Counted from the first letter of the stretch, positions 34,735 through 45,300 are shown. The stretch: DNA of 64,000 nucleotides from LMUY01 sp964235495 (GCA_964235495.1 CAXSAX010000006.1:46673-110672), one strand, 5' to 3'. Notes: generated from the letters alone by a model not told the origin. Translations and numbers: made by a program.

Positions 34735-36128
34735 CCGACCCGGCCCTGATGTCGGCGGAGCAGCTGCTGCTGCACTACCGACGCGGCAGGCTGAGCCCGG
34801 TGGAGGCGTTGCAGGCGGTCACCGAGCGGATCGCGCGGCTCAACCCGCAGTTCAACGCCTTCGCCGTGCTGAACCCGAAGGCGCTGGAGGCGGCGGGCCA
34901 GAGCGCGGCGCGCTGGCAGGCCGGCCGGCCGCTCGGCCCGCTGGACGGCGTGCCCTGCACGGTGAAGGACCTGATCGACCTCGCCGGCTTCCCCACCCGC
35001 CGCGGCAGCCGCCTGACCAGCGCCGCCCCTGTAATGCAGGACGCGCCAGTCGCCACCGCGCTGAAGCAGGCTGGCGCGGTGATCCTGGGCAAGACCACCA
35101 CCACGGAATACGGCTGGAAAACGCCGGGCGACTCGCCGCTGCACGGCATCACCCGCAACCCCTGGAACACCAGCCGCACCCCCGGCGGCTCCTCCTGCGG
35201 GGCAGGCGCGGCGGGGGCGGCGTGCTTCGGGCCGCTGCACGTCGGCACGGACGCCGGCGGCTCCGTCCGCATCCCGGCGGCCTGGTGCGGGCTGGTCGGG
35301 CTGAAGCCGACCTTCGGCCGCGTGCCGCAATGGCCGCTCGGCGCCTTCGCCCATGTGGCCGTCGCCGGGCCCATGGCGCGCACCGTGGCGGATTGCGCCC
35401 TCATGCTGTCCGTCCTCGCCCGCCACGACCGGCGCGACCCGTTCTGCCTGCCGGACGACCCGCGCGACTGGCGGGCCGGGCTGGAGGCGGGCGTGCAGGG
35501 GCTGCGGGTCGGCGTGCTGCGTCTCCCGGGCTTCGACGCCCCCGTGGACGCGGCCGGCATCGCCGCGGTGGAGGAGGCCGCAACGCTGCTCGCCGAGGCG
35601 GGGGCCGAAATCGAGGTCGCCGCACCCGACCTGCCGGACATCCGCGCCGTGTTCGGCCGGGTGTGGGGCGTGGCGCTGGCCCGGCTGGTGGCGGGCGTGC
35701 CGGAGGCGGACCGCGCCAAGCTGGACACCGGGCTGCTGGAGGTGGCCGCCGCAGAAGGCGCCATGCCGGCGACCGACTGGCTGGAATCCGAGGCGCTGCG
35801 GCTGCAGGCGGCGCACGCCATGGCGGAGCTGCACGCCGGGTTCGACCTGGTGCTGTGCCCCACCGTTCCCGCCGGCCCACCCGCGGCGGACGCCCCGACG
35901 CGGGACCCGCTGCGCGCCCTGTGGGCGGAGTGGGCGCCCTGGACCTTCCTCTACAACCTGACCCGGCAGCCGGCGATCACCGTGCCGATGCCGCCGGGGC
36001 CGGACGGAATGCCGCGCTCCGTGCAGCTGGCCGGCCCGCTGTACCGGGATGACCTGGTGCTGCGGGCCGCCTGGGCGATCGAGCAGGCCAGCCCGTTCGC
36101 CGCCGCGAGCCTGCCCGAACGGCCCTAG
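34722..36128 (+). CDS. Amidase (amidase-signature family)
   Basis: 468 aa Ser-cisSer-Lys hydrolase. The catalytic Lys is in CTVKDLIDLAG, the cis-Ser in TPGGSSCGAGAAG, and the nucleophile Ser in GTDAGGSVRIPAAWCG. The second small residue after the SS is Cys rather than the usual Gly. Substrate unknown; GatA-specific context is absent. It ends in a 4-nt stop overlap (CTAG) with the convergent lipoprotein. Confidence 0.9.
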   Translation: MHQLTDPALMSAEQLLLHYRRGRLSPVEALQAVTERIARLNPQFNAFAVLNPKALEAAGQSAARWQAGRPLGPLDGVPCTVKDLIDLAGFPTRRGSRLTSAAPVMQDAPVATALKQAGAVILGKTTTTEYGWKTPGDSPLHGITRNPWNTSRTPGGSSCGAGAAGAACFGPLHVGTDAGGSVRIPAAWCGLVGLKPTFGRVPQWPLGAFAHVAVAGPMARTVADCALMLSVLARHDRRDPFCLPDDPRDWRAGLEAGVQGLRVGVLRLPGFDAPVDAAGIAAVEEAATLLAEAGAEIEVAAPDLPDIRAVFGRVWGVALARLVAGVPEADRAKLDTGLLEVAAAEGAMPATDWLESEALRLQAAHAMAELHAGFDLVLCPTVPAGPPAADAPTRDPLRALWAEWAPWTFLYNLTRQPAITVPMPPGPDGMPRSVQLAGPLYRDDLVLRAAWAIEQASPFAAASLPERP

Positions 36129-36514
36129 CGGTGGCCGCTGCCGCCGTGGAAGCCGCCACCGCCGAAGCCGCCGCCATGGAAGCCGCCATAGCCCCCGGCA
36201 AAGCCGCGGCCGTAGCCGAAGCCATTGCCGAAGTAGCCGCCGTAGCTGCGCCCGTAGAAGCCGCCGTAGCCGCGGCCAAAGAAGCCGAAGAAGCCGACAT
36301 TGCCGAAGAAGCCCGGGTAGAACCCGTCATAGAACGGATAGCCGCCGTAATATCCCCCATAGCCTCCGTAGCCCCCGGCGTAGCCGTATCCGCCATAGCC
36401 GTATCCATTGTACCCGCTATAGCCGTATCCGCCGTAGGGCGGGTAGTAGCAGCCCGACAATCCGATCATCAGCCCGAGCGGCAGCATAAGCCGCCGCACC
36501 ATCCTCAGGAACAT
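36125..36514 (-). CDS. Gly/Tyr/Phe-rich lipoprotein
   Basis: 129 aa. The signal MLPLGLMIGLSGC gives a lipidated Cys; the rest is almost wholly Gly, Tyr and Phe in GGYGGY, GFFG and GGGF runs. Such sequences are aromatic low-complexity and may stick to surfaces or self-associate. The ATG at 36514 is preferred over the start at 36544. Its stop TAG is the reverse of the amidase stop (palindrome CTAG). Confidence 0.75.
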   Translation of the reverse strand: MFLRMVRRLMLPLGLMIGLSGCYYPPYGGYGYSGYNGYGYGGYGYAGGYGGYGGYYGGYPFYDGFYPGFFGNVGFFGFFGRGYGGFYGRSYGGYFGNGFGYGRGFAGGYGGFHGGGFGGGGFHGGSGHR

Positions 36515-36674
36515 GCAATCCTCCACGGTCTCGTCCAGAACCAATTGGTCTGCACCATATCTGGTTCGCCGTACGACCTAGAACATCTGGTGTCACATTG
36601 CGTAACGCAGCGCCCCGTGGTTCGGGTGCATCCTGGCCGCCGTTAGCGCGGCCGCCGACCCCTGGGTCGCCGCC

Positions 36675-37493
36675 ATGCGCCGGGAGGATTGGCCGGCGGC
36701 CTGGGCGATCGCCTCCGCCGTGCTGGCCGCGCGGGACCCGGCCACGCGGGACGACCCGGCGCGCCCTTACCACGAGCGTTGGGTCTGGGACGGCCGCGAC
36801 CTGGCCGGCAGCGCCGTGGTGGTGCGGTGCTACCACGGGCTCGGCGACACGCTGCAGTTCGTCCGCTTCCTGCCCGCCCTGCGCGCCCGCGCCGCCCACG
36901 TCACGCTGGAGGCGCAGCCGGAGCTGTGCCCGCTGCTCGCCGGCGTGGCCGGGGCGGACCGCGTGGCGCCGTTCGACCCGGCCGCGCCGATCCCGGCGCA
37001 GGCGGACATCGAGGTGATGGAGCTGCAGCACGCCCTGCGCGCGGCGCCGGACGGAGCGCCCTACCTCCGCGTGCCGCCCGCCCCCGTCCGCGGCGCCGCC
37101 TTGGGCGTATGCTGGCAGGCGGGCGGCTGGGACCCGGCGCGCTCCATCCCGCTGGCCGAGCTGCGTCCCGCCCTGCCGCCCGGCGCGGTCAGCCTGCAAC
37201 GCGGGGCGGTGGGCCTGCCCGATCCGCTGGACGGCAGCATGGACGTGCTGGCCACGGCGGGGCTGATCGCCTCGCTGCGCCGGGTCGTGACGGTGGACAG
37301 CATGGTGGCGCACCTGGCCGGCGCGCTGGGCCGCCCGGTGGAGCTGCTGCTGAAGGCCGACTCGGACTGGCGGTGGGGCAGGGGAGGCCGCACCGCCTGG
37401 TATGCCGCCACCCGGCTGCACCGCCAGCCGGCGCCGGGCGCGTGGGCGGCCCCCGTCGCCAGCCTGGCGGCGGCGCTCAGGGCGGCAGGTTGA
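36675..37493 (+). CDS. Glycosyltransferase family 9-like protein
   Basis: 272 aa. VRCYHGLGDTLQFVRFLPAL is the GT9 (heptosyltransferase-like) donor loop; GVCWQAGGWDPARSIPLAEL and VTVDSMVAHLAGALGRPVELLL match its C-terminal half. Shorter than heptosyltransferases (about 340 aa), with most of the first Rossmann domain reduced. It converges with the phosphatase gene, overlapping by 17 nt. Confidence 0.82.
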   Translation: MRREDWPAAWAIASAVLAARDPATRDDPARPYHERWVWDGRDLAGSAVVVRCYHGLGDTLQFVRFLPALRARAAHVTLEAQPELCPLLAGVAGADRVAPFDPAAPIPAQADIEVMELQHALRAAPDGAPYLRVPPAPVRGAALGVCWQAGGWDPARSIPLAELRPALPPGAVSLQRGAVGLPDPLDGSMDVLATAGLIASLRRVVTVDSMVAHLAGALGRPVELLLKADSDWRWGRGGRTAWYAATRLHRQPAPGAWAAPVASLAAALRAAG

Positions 37494-38103
37494 CGGCCTC
37501 GACGCGAGCGAAGTCCTCCCCCAGCACCAGCACGGAGCGGCTGGCCGGAGCGATCCCCAGCCGGTGCAGCAGGTCGAGCGGCATGCCCAGCGCATAGGCC
37601 AGCACGGCCTTGATGACGTCCGAGTGGCTGACCGCGACCACGCTGCCGCCTTCCGCCCGCTGCGCCGCCAAGGCGGCCACCGCGCGCGCCTGGACGGCCA
37701 GCATGGCCTCGCCGCCCGGCGTCGGCGCGATCCCCCGCGCGGCGTTCCAGGCCGTCCAGCCGGGCGCGTCCGCGAGGGCCTCGAAGCGGCGGCCGGCCCA
37801 GGCGCCGAAATCCACCTCGTCCAGCCCCGGCTCGGTGATCGTCCGCAGCCCCAGGGCCGCCGCGATCGGGGCGGCCGTCTCGCCGGCGCGCTGCACCGGG
37901 CTGGCCAGCACCGCCCGCGCGCCGCTGCCGGCGAAGCGGGCGGCGAGTGCCGCGGCCTGGCGCTGGCCGGCGGGCGAGAGCGGCACGTCGGGCATCCGAC
38001 CGGCCAGCACGTGGCCGAGCAGCCCATGCTCGGCGTGGCGCACCAGATGCAGCGTGACGGCGGGCAACGGCTTCGGATCAGCCTTGCTTGCGGCGGATGG
38101 CAA
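37477..38103 (-). CDS. Histidine phosphatase family protein
   Basis: 208 aa phosphoglycerate-mutase-like phosphatase. The catalytic LVRHAEHG is at residues 20-27, the second Arg in LASPVQRAGETA, the acid residue in LDEVDFGAW and the second His in VVAVSHSDVIKAVL. The only start before LVRHAE is TTG at 38103, overlapping the upstream HTH gene by 26 nt. Substrate not predictable (cobalamin CobC-type or general). Confidence 0.9.
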   Translation of the reverse strand: MPSAASKADPKPLPAVTLHLVRHAEHGLLGHVLAGRMPDVPLSPAGQRQAAALAARFAGSGARAVLASPVQRAGETAAPIAAALGLRTITEPGLDEVDFGAWAGRRFEALADAPGWTAWNAARGIAPTPGGEAMLAVQARAVAALAAQRAEGGSVVAVSHSDVIKAVLAYALGMPLDLLHRLGIAPASRSVLVLGEDFARVEAVNLPP

Positions 38104-38413
38104 CCAGCCGCCGCATCGCCGCGGTCTGCTCCTCCTCGCCCAGCTCCCGCCACAGCCGCAGCAGGGCCAGCTCCTCGGCCCCCTGCGCCGTGCTCTCCAG
38201 CACCGGGTCCGCCCCGAACATCAGCCAGGACGGCGTCACCCCCACCGCCTTGGCCACCCGGCGCGCGTTGGCCCACCGCATCCCGTGCAGCCCCGTCACC
38301 CAGGCATGCACGGTGGGCTGCGACACCTCCAGCTTGCGGGCCAGGTCGGCGGCGCTCAGCCCGGTGTCCTTCAACATGCGGCGCAGCCGGGTCGCGGGAG
38401 TGGATTTTGCCAT
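38078..38413 (-). CDS. XRE-family helix-turn-helix regulator
   Basis: 111 aa. HTH at about residues 18-55 (LSAADLARKLEVSQPTVHAW), followed by VAKAVGVTPSWLMFG, typical of phage-type repressors. A short helical C-terminus follows. It is divergent from a DNA methyltransferase gene across 93 bp carrying two 13-bp palindromes, its likely operators. Confidence 0.9.
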   Translation of the reverse strand: MAKSTPATRLRRMLKDTGLSAADLARKLEVSQPTVHAWVTGLHGMRWANARRVAKAVGVTPSWLMFGADPVLESTAQGAEELALLRLWRELGEEEQTAAMRRLVAIRRKQG

Positions 38414-38429
38414 GGCTCCGCTCTACAGT

Positions 38430-38442
38430 TAGGCCACTCCTA
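38430..38442. promoter_or_regulatory. Operator-like site 1 (imperfect)
   Basis: TAGGCC A CTCCTA: left arm identical to site 2, right arm matching at four of six bases. It is 17-29 bp upstream of the HTH gene, so binding would repress that gene. Confidence 0.45.
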
Positions 38443-38466
38443 TTGCAACTGCCAATGCCCGTGCGC

Positions 38467-38479
38467 TAGGCCTGGCCTA
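38467..38479. promoter_or_regulatory. Operator-like site 2 (perfect palindrome)
   Basis: TAGGCC T GGCCTA, a perfect 6-1-6 palindrome 28 bp before the methyltransferase GTG. Site centres are 37 bp apart. Confidence 0.55.
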
Positions 38480-39228
38480 TGCATTTTCTCCTAAGACTGC
38501 CATCGCGTGCACGTCCTTGACCTGTTCAGCGGCATCGGCGGCCTGGCGCTCGGCTTCGAGCGCGCCGGGATGCGCACGGCCGCGTTCTGCGAGGCCGACC
38601 CGTTCGCCCGTGGCGTGCTGCGCCGCCATTGGCCGGACGTGCCTTGCTACGAACGGGTCGAGGACGTGTCCGCCCGCCGGCTGCGGGCGGACGGGGTGCC
38701 CGGGCCCGGCCTCGTCTGCGGCGGCTTCCCTTGCCAGGACATCAGCGCGGCCGGGCGCGGCGCCGGCCTCGACGGGGCGCGCAGCGGGCTGTGGCGGCAC
38801 ATGCTGCGGCTGGTGGAGGAGTGCCGACCCGGTTGGGTGGTGGCTGAGAACGTCCCTGCGCTGCGCGTTCGCGACGCGGACCGGGTGCTCGCCGGCCTGG
38901 AAGCGGCGGGCTACGCCTGCTGGCCGCTCGTGGTGGGTGCTGCCCATGCCGGCGCGCCCCATCGGCGGCAGCGCGTCTTCATACTGGCCCACGCCGGTGG
39001 CGCGGGACTGGAAATCCCGCTCGGCCAAGCAGCGCACCCAGCGGCGTTCCTGCCCCCTGGCGGACGCGGTGGATGGCCAGCTGACCCCGGGCTGGGTGGA
39101 ATGGCTGATGGGCTTCCCACTAGGCTGGACCGCGAGCGCCGGCCCCGGCTGACCGCGCTGGGCAACGCCGTCGCCCCGGACGTGGCGATGGCGGTGGGCC
39201 AGGCGGTGATGGCCGCAGAGGCGGCCGT

Positions 39229-39774
<546 letters not shown>

Positions 39775-39978
39775 CATCCCAGCTCCATCGTGGTCCAGCC
39801 GAGATGGCGATGCAGCGCGCCGTTGTCGAGGCAGCGCAACCCAGGGTGGGCTGCATCCAATTTTGCGAATATCTCGTATTGTGAGCGGACGTTGTGTTGG
39901 AAGCATGCCTTGGCCGCTCACCTCATCATTGCAAGCGGCTTGCTGGCGGGGTTTTTACCGGCTAAGTGCGCTCGCACC

Positions 39979-40578
39979 ATGAAGAGCGACGCCGGACCGC
40001 CGCGCTTGACTGCAGTTGCCGGCGGGGCAGGGACGCAGACCGCGGACTTGCTCGGCCGCTGCGGCCGTGGGGACGCCAAGGCCTTCCGCTCGCTGTACGA
40101 GGTGCAGTCCAGCCGACTCTATGGCGTGGCGCTCCGCATCACCCGAAACCCCGCCCTCGCGTCGGATGCCGTGCACGACGCCATGCTGCAGGTGTGGCGC
40201 AACGCCGACCGCTACGACCCGGAACGTGGCAACGCGGAGGGGTGGCTGGTCAGCCTGGTGCGCTACCGCGCGCTCGACATCGCCCGCCGGCAAGGCCGCG
40301 AGACCACCGGCGTCGATCTGCCCGACCAGGCGGACGAGTCGCCGGACGTGCTGAGCCGGCTGATGTCGGACCAGGACGGCACGGCGCTGCGCCGCTGCCT
40401 GGAGGATGCGCAGCCAGCCCGGCGCCGCATGGTGGAGCTGGCCTTCATTCAGGGCATGTCGCAGAGCGAGATCGCTGCCTTCCTCGCCCAGCCGCTCGGC
40501 ACCGTGAAATCGTCCATCCGCCGGGCGTTGCTCGCCCTGCGCACATGCCTTGAGCCAGGCGGCGGACCCTTGCCGTGA
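39979..40578 (+). CDS. ECF-type RNA polymerase sigma factor
   Basis: 199 aa. Region 2 shows FRSLYEVQSSRLYGVALRIT and VWRNADRYDPERGNAEGWL; region 4 shows RRRMVELAFIQGMSQSEIAA and GTVKSSIRRALLALR. Region 3 is absent, as in ECF factors. Its stop overlaps the GTG of the anti-sigma gene, the usual regulator pair. Confidence 0.93.
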   Translation: MKSDAGPPRLTAVAGGAGTQTADLLGRCGRGDAKAFRSLYEVQSSRLYGVALRITRNPALASDAVHDAMLQVWRNADRYDPERGNAEGWLVSLVRYRALDIARRQGRETTGVDLPDQADESPDVLSRLMSDQDGTALRRCLEDAQPARRRMVELAFIQGMSQSEIAAFLAQPLGTVKSSIRRALLALRTCLEPGGGPLP

Positions 40579-41279
40579 GCGGGTCCGAGGACGACCCCAT
40601 GCTGCTCGCCGCGGAGTATGCGCTCGGCAGCCTCGACCTGGCTGACATGCGCGAGGCTGAGGCTGCCGTCGCGCGGGACCCGGCCTTCGCCGCCGAGGTC
40701 GCGTTCTGGCAGCGCCGGCTGCATCCGTTGAGCCGCGCCGTGTCTCCCGTGCAGCCGCCCGCCGCCCTGTGGCAGCGACTCGCCCTGGCGACGGGGATTG
40801 AGGCGGACCCCCTCCCGCGCGCCGCGCCGGTTCGCCGCACCGGCCGGTTCTGGCCCGCTGCAACGGCCGCCTCCCTGGCGCTGGCGGCCTGCCTGGCGCT
40901 GTTCGCCTTTTTGCCACGCCCGCCGGCCCCCGGCGCGGAGCCGGCGCGCTTCGCCGCTGCCCTTGCACCGCTCAGCGCGCCCGCCCGCTTCCTGGCCGAG
41001 ACGCAAGCGGATAGCAGCATCGCCATCACCACGCTGGACCCGGCGGCGGCTCCGGCCGGGCGGGACCTCCAGCTTTGGGCGTTGCCGCAGGGCGCGGTCA
41101 CGCCGGTGTCGCTTGGCGTGCTGACGCCGGGTCGGCAGGTGCTGACGCCGGCGCAGCGCGCCTCGGCGCAGGAACAGCTGCTGGTGTCGGACGAGCCGGC
41201 CGGCGGGTCGCCCACGGGGCAGCCGACGGGGGCGGTGCTGTTCGGCGGCAAGCTCGTGCCGCTCAGCCCGGGCCGCTAG
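40575..41279 (+). CDS. RskA-like membrane anti-sigma factor
   Basis: 234 aa. The cytoplasmic N-terminus LLAAEYALGSLDLADM with DPAFAAEVAFWQRRL resembles the RskA sigma-binding domain and lacks the HxxxCxxC zinc motif. One membrane helix at about 93-113, then a periplasmic domain with LQLWALPQGAVTPVSLGVL. It would hold the ECF factor until an envelope signal. Confidence 0.9.
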   Translation: MSGSEDDPMLLAAEYALGSLDLADMREAEAAVARDPAFAAEVAFWQRRLHPLSRAVSPVQPPAALWQRLALATGIEADPLPRAAPVRRTGRFWPAATAASLALAACLALFAFLPRPPAPGAEPARFAAALAPLSAPARFLAETQADSSIAITTLDPAAAPAGRDLQLWALPQGAVTPVSLGVLTPGRQVLTPAQRASAQEQLLVSDEPAGGSPTGQPTGAVLFGGKLVPLSPGR

Positions 41280-41304
41280 CGGCTTTGCCGGGCCCCGTCG
41301 CGGG

Positions 41305-41880
41305 CTAGCCTGGCAGCAGCACCCGGTCCGTCACGAACAGAACTCCGTTGGCCTGCTTCGCGTCGTACAGCGTAATCGCCGCCAAGTCCCCCTTGGGGTC
41401 CTTCACGACCAGGTTGGACGGGCCGTTGGTGGTGACCTCCAGCTTGCCCTCGTCGATGGTGTCCAGTTCGGTCTGCCCCTTGCCGCCGCGCAGCAGGAAG
41501 TGCAGCCGGGCCGAGGAGTAGTTGCCCGTCACGACCTGCATCGACAGCAGCGCCACCAGCCGCTCCTTGTTCTCCGGCCGGCGCAGCGCCTCCAGCACGC
41601 CCGGCGGCAGGGCCGCGAACGCCGCGTTGGTCGGCGCGAACACCGTGAACGGCCCGTGCCCCTGCAGCGCCTCCGCCATGCCGGCGGCGTGGAGCAGCCC
41701 GAGGAACACCGTGTGGTCGGAGGATTGCGCCAGGTTCTCGACCAGGTCCCGGTCCGACGCCATCGCGTGGCCGCCCACGGTGACGGTGCTGGCCGGCACG
41801 CCCCGCTGCGCCCACGCGGCTGACGGCACGCCGGCCAGGGCCGTGGCAAGGGCGGCGCACGCCAGGACCGGTTGCTTCAT
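41305..41880 (-). CDS. Secreted fasciclin-domain protein
   Basis: 191 aa. Signal peptide ending AAWAQ at about residue 25. The single FAS1 domain has the H1 motif GPFTVFAPTNAAFAALP and ends with the H2 motif NGVLFVTDRVLLP. FAS1 domains mediate adhesion. It converges on the sigma/anti-sigma pair; the combination recurs in bacteria and suggests it is a regulon member or the sensed partner. Confidence 0.93.
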   Translation of the reverse strand: MKQPVLACAALATALAGVPSAAWAQRGVPASTVTVGGHAMASDRDLVENLAQSSDHTVFLGLLHAAGMAEALQGHGPFTVFAPTNAAFAALPPGVLEALRRPENKERLVALLSMQVVTGNYSSARLHFLLRGGKGQTELDTIDEGKLEVTTNGPSNLVVKDPKGDLAAITLYDAKQANGVLFVTDRVLLPG

Positions 41881-42036
41881 GCCTGCTGCACTAGGGGCTT
41901 CCCCAGGCGGACGCAACCGAGACACACCGGCGGCGGCGGCGCTGCCCGCGCGCGCGCCGAACCGAGGACGCCGTGCCGGGCCAATTGCCGCCCGCCCGGC
42001 TGACACCACCGCCCTGCGCCGCTATATGCCGCGGCA

Positions 42037-42306
42037 ATGACCGATTCCGACCCGCGCCGCCGCCGCATCCTATTCCGCGCCACCCACCGCGGCACCCAGG
42101 AGACCGACCGGCTCGTCGGCGGCTACGTCGCCCCGCGCCTGCTAGGCTTCACCGACGCCGAATTGGACGCCATCGAGGCCATGATGGACCTGCCGGACGT
42201 GGACCTGGCCGATTGGCTGATGGGCCGCGTCCCCATCCCGCCCGGCGACCACGCCCCGCTGCTGCGCGCCATGTACCAGGCCATCCACGCCCGGGCCGCA
42301 CGATGA
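42037..42306 (+). CDS. sdhE: Succinate dehydrogenase assembly factor (FAD insertion)
   Basis: 89 aa. The SdhE/Sdh5 motif RGTQETD (usually RGxxExD) is intact and DWLMGRVP matches the C-terminal half. It promotes flavinylation of SdhA. Its stop overlaps the mfd start (ATGA), a pairing common in alphaproteobacteria. Confidence 0.93.
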   Translation: MTDSDPRRRRILFRATHRGTQETDRLVGGYVAPRLLGFTDAELDAIEAMMDLPDVDLADWLMGRVPIPPGDHAPLLRAMYQAIHARAAR

Positions 42307-45300
42307 GCCCCGTCACCATCTACGGCGCGCCCGAGGGCTACGACGCGCTGCTACTCGCCCGCCGCCGGGCGGAGCATGCAGGCGCCGTGCTGCACGTGGC
42401 GCGGGACGACACCCGCATGGCGCGGCTGGGCGAGGCGCTGGCCTTCTTCGCGCCCGACTTGGAGGTGCTGCGTTTCCCGGCCTGGGACTGCCTGCCGTAC
42501 GACCGGGTTTCCCCCAACCCGGCCATCGTCTCCGAGCGCATCGCTTGCCTGGCGCGCCTCGGGGAGCCGGCGGGGCGGCCCCGCATCGTGCTCACCACCG
42601 TCAACGCCCTGGTGCAGCGGGTGCCGCCGCGCGCCGTGTTCCGCGGCGCCAGCCTGTCCGTGCGCACCGGCGGCAGCATCGCACCCGCGGCCTTGACGCA
42701 GTTCCTCGAAGCCAACGGCTACGGCCGCGCCGACACCGTCATGGAACCCGGCGAGTACGCGCTGCGCGGCGGCATCATCGACATCTTCCCCGCCGGCGAG
42801 CCGGACCCGGTGCGGCTCGACCTGTTCGGCGAGGAGGTGGAGAGCATCCGCCGCTTCGACGCCGCCACCCAGCGCTCCAACGACCGCATCGACCGGCTGG
42901 AGCTCCGCCCCGTCTCCGAGGTGGCGCTCGACCCGGCGAGCGTCACCCGCTTCCGCGAGGCCTGGCGCGAGCTGTTCGGCCCGGAGGCGGCGCGCGACCC
43001 GATCTACGACAGCATCTCCGCCGGCCGCCGCCACCCCGGCATGGAGCACTGGGCGCCGCTGTTCCACGCCACCATGGAAAGCCTGCTCGACTACCTGCCG
43101 GAGGCCGCCGTCAGCCTGGACAACGAGTGGGAGGCGGTGCTGGCGGCCCGGCTGGAGATGATCGCCGACCATTTCGACGCCCGCAAGACCCCGCCGCGCG
43201 ACGGCGAGGTGCCCTATCGCGCCTTGCCGCCGGAGCGGCTCTACCTGGACCGCGCGGAGTGGGACGAGGTGCTGGCCTACGGGCCGCTGTTCCAGTTCAG
43301 CCCCTACAGCAAGGACGCCGCCAGCGCCGGCATCGACGCCGGCGGACGGACGGGCGCGCTGTTCACCCAGTCCGGCGGCCACGCCACCGCGGACGTGTTC
43401 ACCCAGCTGGGCGACCAATCCGCCACCTGGGGCCGCGAGCGCCGCCGCACCGTGGTCGCCGCCTGGACCCGCGGCTCGCGCGAGCGGTTGGCCAACCTGC
43501 TGCGGGAGAACGGCCTGCGCGCCACCACCGCCGACACCTGGCAGAAGGTGCGCGTGGCGCCGCGCGACCACGTCGTGCTGGTCACGCTCGGCGTGGAGCG
43601 CGGCTTCGTCACCGACGAGATCGGCCTGGTGGGCGAGCAGGACCTGCTGGGCGAGCGCATCAGCCGCCCGCCCCGCCGCCGCAAGCGCGCCGACCAGTTC
43701 ATCGCCGAGGCCACCGAGATCGCCGAGGGCGACCTGGTGGTGCACGGCGACCACGGCATCGGCCGCTATGACGGGCTGGCGACGCTGCAGATCGGCTTTG
43801 CCTCGCATGACTGCCTGCGGCTGCTGTACGACGGCGGCGACAAGCTGTTCGTCCCCGTCGAGAACATCGAGGTGCTGAGCCGCTTCGGCGCCGAGGGGGG
43901 TGCCGCGCTGGACAAGCTGGGCGGCGCGTCCTGGCAGAACCGCAAGGCGCGCATGAAGCAGCGCATCCGCGACATGGCGGGCGAGCTGATCCGCACCGCG
44001 GCCCTGCGCCAGGTGCGCGACGCCGTCAGCCTCACGCCGCAGGAGGGCGCGTGGGACGAGTTCTGCGCCCGCTTCCCGTTCGCCGAGACGGAGGACCAGG
44101 CCCGCGCCATCGCCGACGTGCTGGAGGACCTGGCCGCCGGCCGCCCGATGGACCGGCTGATCTGCGGCGACGTGGGCTTCGGCAAGACGGAGGTGGCCCT
44201 GCGCGCCGCCTTCGTGGCCGCCATGAGCGGGGCGCAGGTGGCCGTCGTGGTGCCCACCACGCTGCTGGCCCGGCAGCACCACCGCACCTTCACCCGCCGC
44301 TTCGAGGGGCTGCCGGTGAAGGTGGGGCAGCTCAGCCGCATGGTGACGGCCAGGGACATGGCGGAGACCAAGCGCGGCCTTGCGGATGGCAGCGTCAGCA
44401 TCGTCGTCGGCACCCACGCGCTGCTGGCCAAGGGCATCGAGTTCGCCGACCTCGGCTTGCTGATCGTGGACGAGGAACAGCATTTCGGCGTTTCCCACAA
44501 GGAGAAGCTGAAGGCTCTGAAGGCCGACGTGCACGTGCTGACGCTGTCGGCCACCCCCATCCCGCGCACCCTGCAGCTGGCGCTGACCGGGGTGCGGGAG
44601 ATGAGCCTGATCGCGACTCCGCCGGTGGACCGCCTCGCGGTGCGGACCTTCATCATGCCGTTCGACGGCGTGGTGGCGCGCGAGGCGATCCAGCGCGAGC
44701 GGTTCCGCGGCGGGCAAATCTTCTGCGTGGTGCCGCGGCTGGAGGACATGGACCGCATGGCGACCCGGCTGCGCGAGATCGTGCCGGAGGCGCGCATCAC
44801 CCAGGCGCATGGCCGGCTGGCCCCCACCGAGCTGGAACGGGTAATGACCGAGTTCGGCGACGGCAAGTACGACATCCTGCTCTCCACCAACATCGTGGAG
44901 TCCGGGCTGGACATGCCGGCGGTGAACACGCTGATCATCTACCGCGCCGACATGTTCGGGCTGGGCCAGCTGTACCAGCTGCGCGGCCGGGTCGGGCGCG
45001 GCAAGCAGCGCGGCTACGCCTACCTCACCTGGCCGCAGCAGCAGCGCCTGTCGGCGGCTGCGGAGAAGCGGCTGGGCGTGATGCAGACGCTGGACCAGCT
45101 GGGCGCCGGCTTTACCCTGGCCTCCCACGACCTGGACATCCGCGGCGCCGGCAACCTGCTGGGCGACGAGCAGAGCGGCCACATCCGCGAGGTCGGCATC
45201 GAGCTGTACCAGCAGATGCTGGAGGACGCGGTGAACGAGCAGCGCGCCGAGCGCGGCCGCCACAAGGCCGAGGACCGCGACTGGACGCCCAACATCTCGC

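Noticed and set aside
38517..39152. The +1 frame of the methyltransferase region as a separate gene
   Set aside because: Its first two thirds are nonsense and it has no plausible start near the motif-bearing part; treated as a finding instead.
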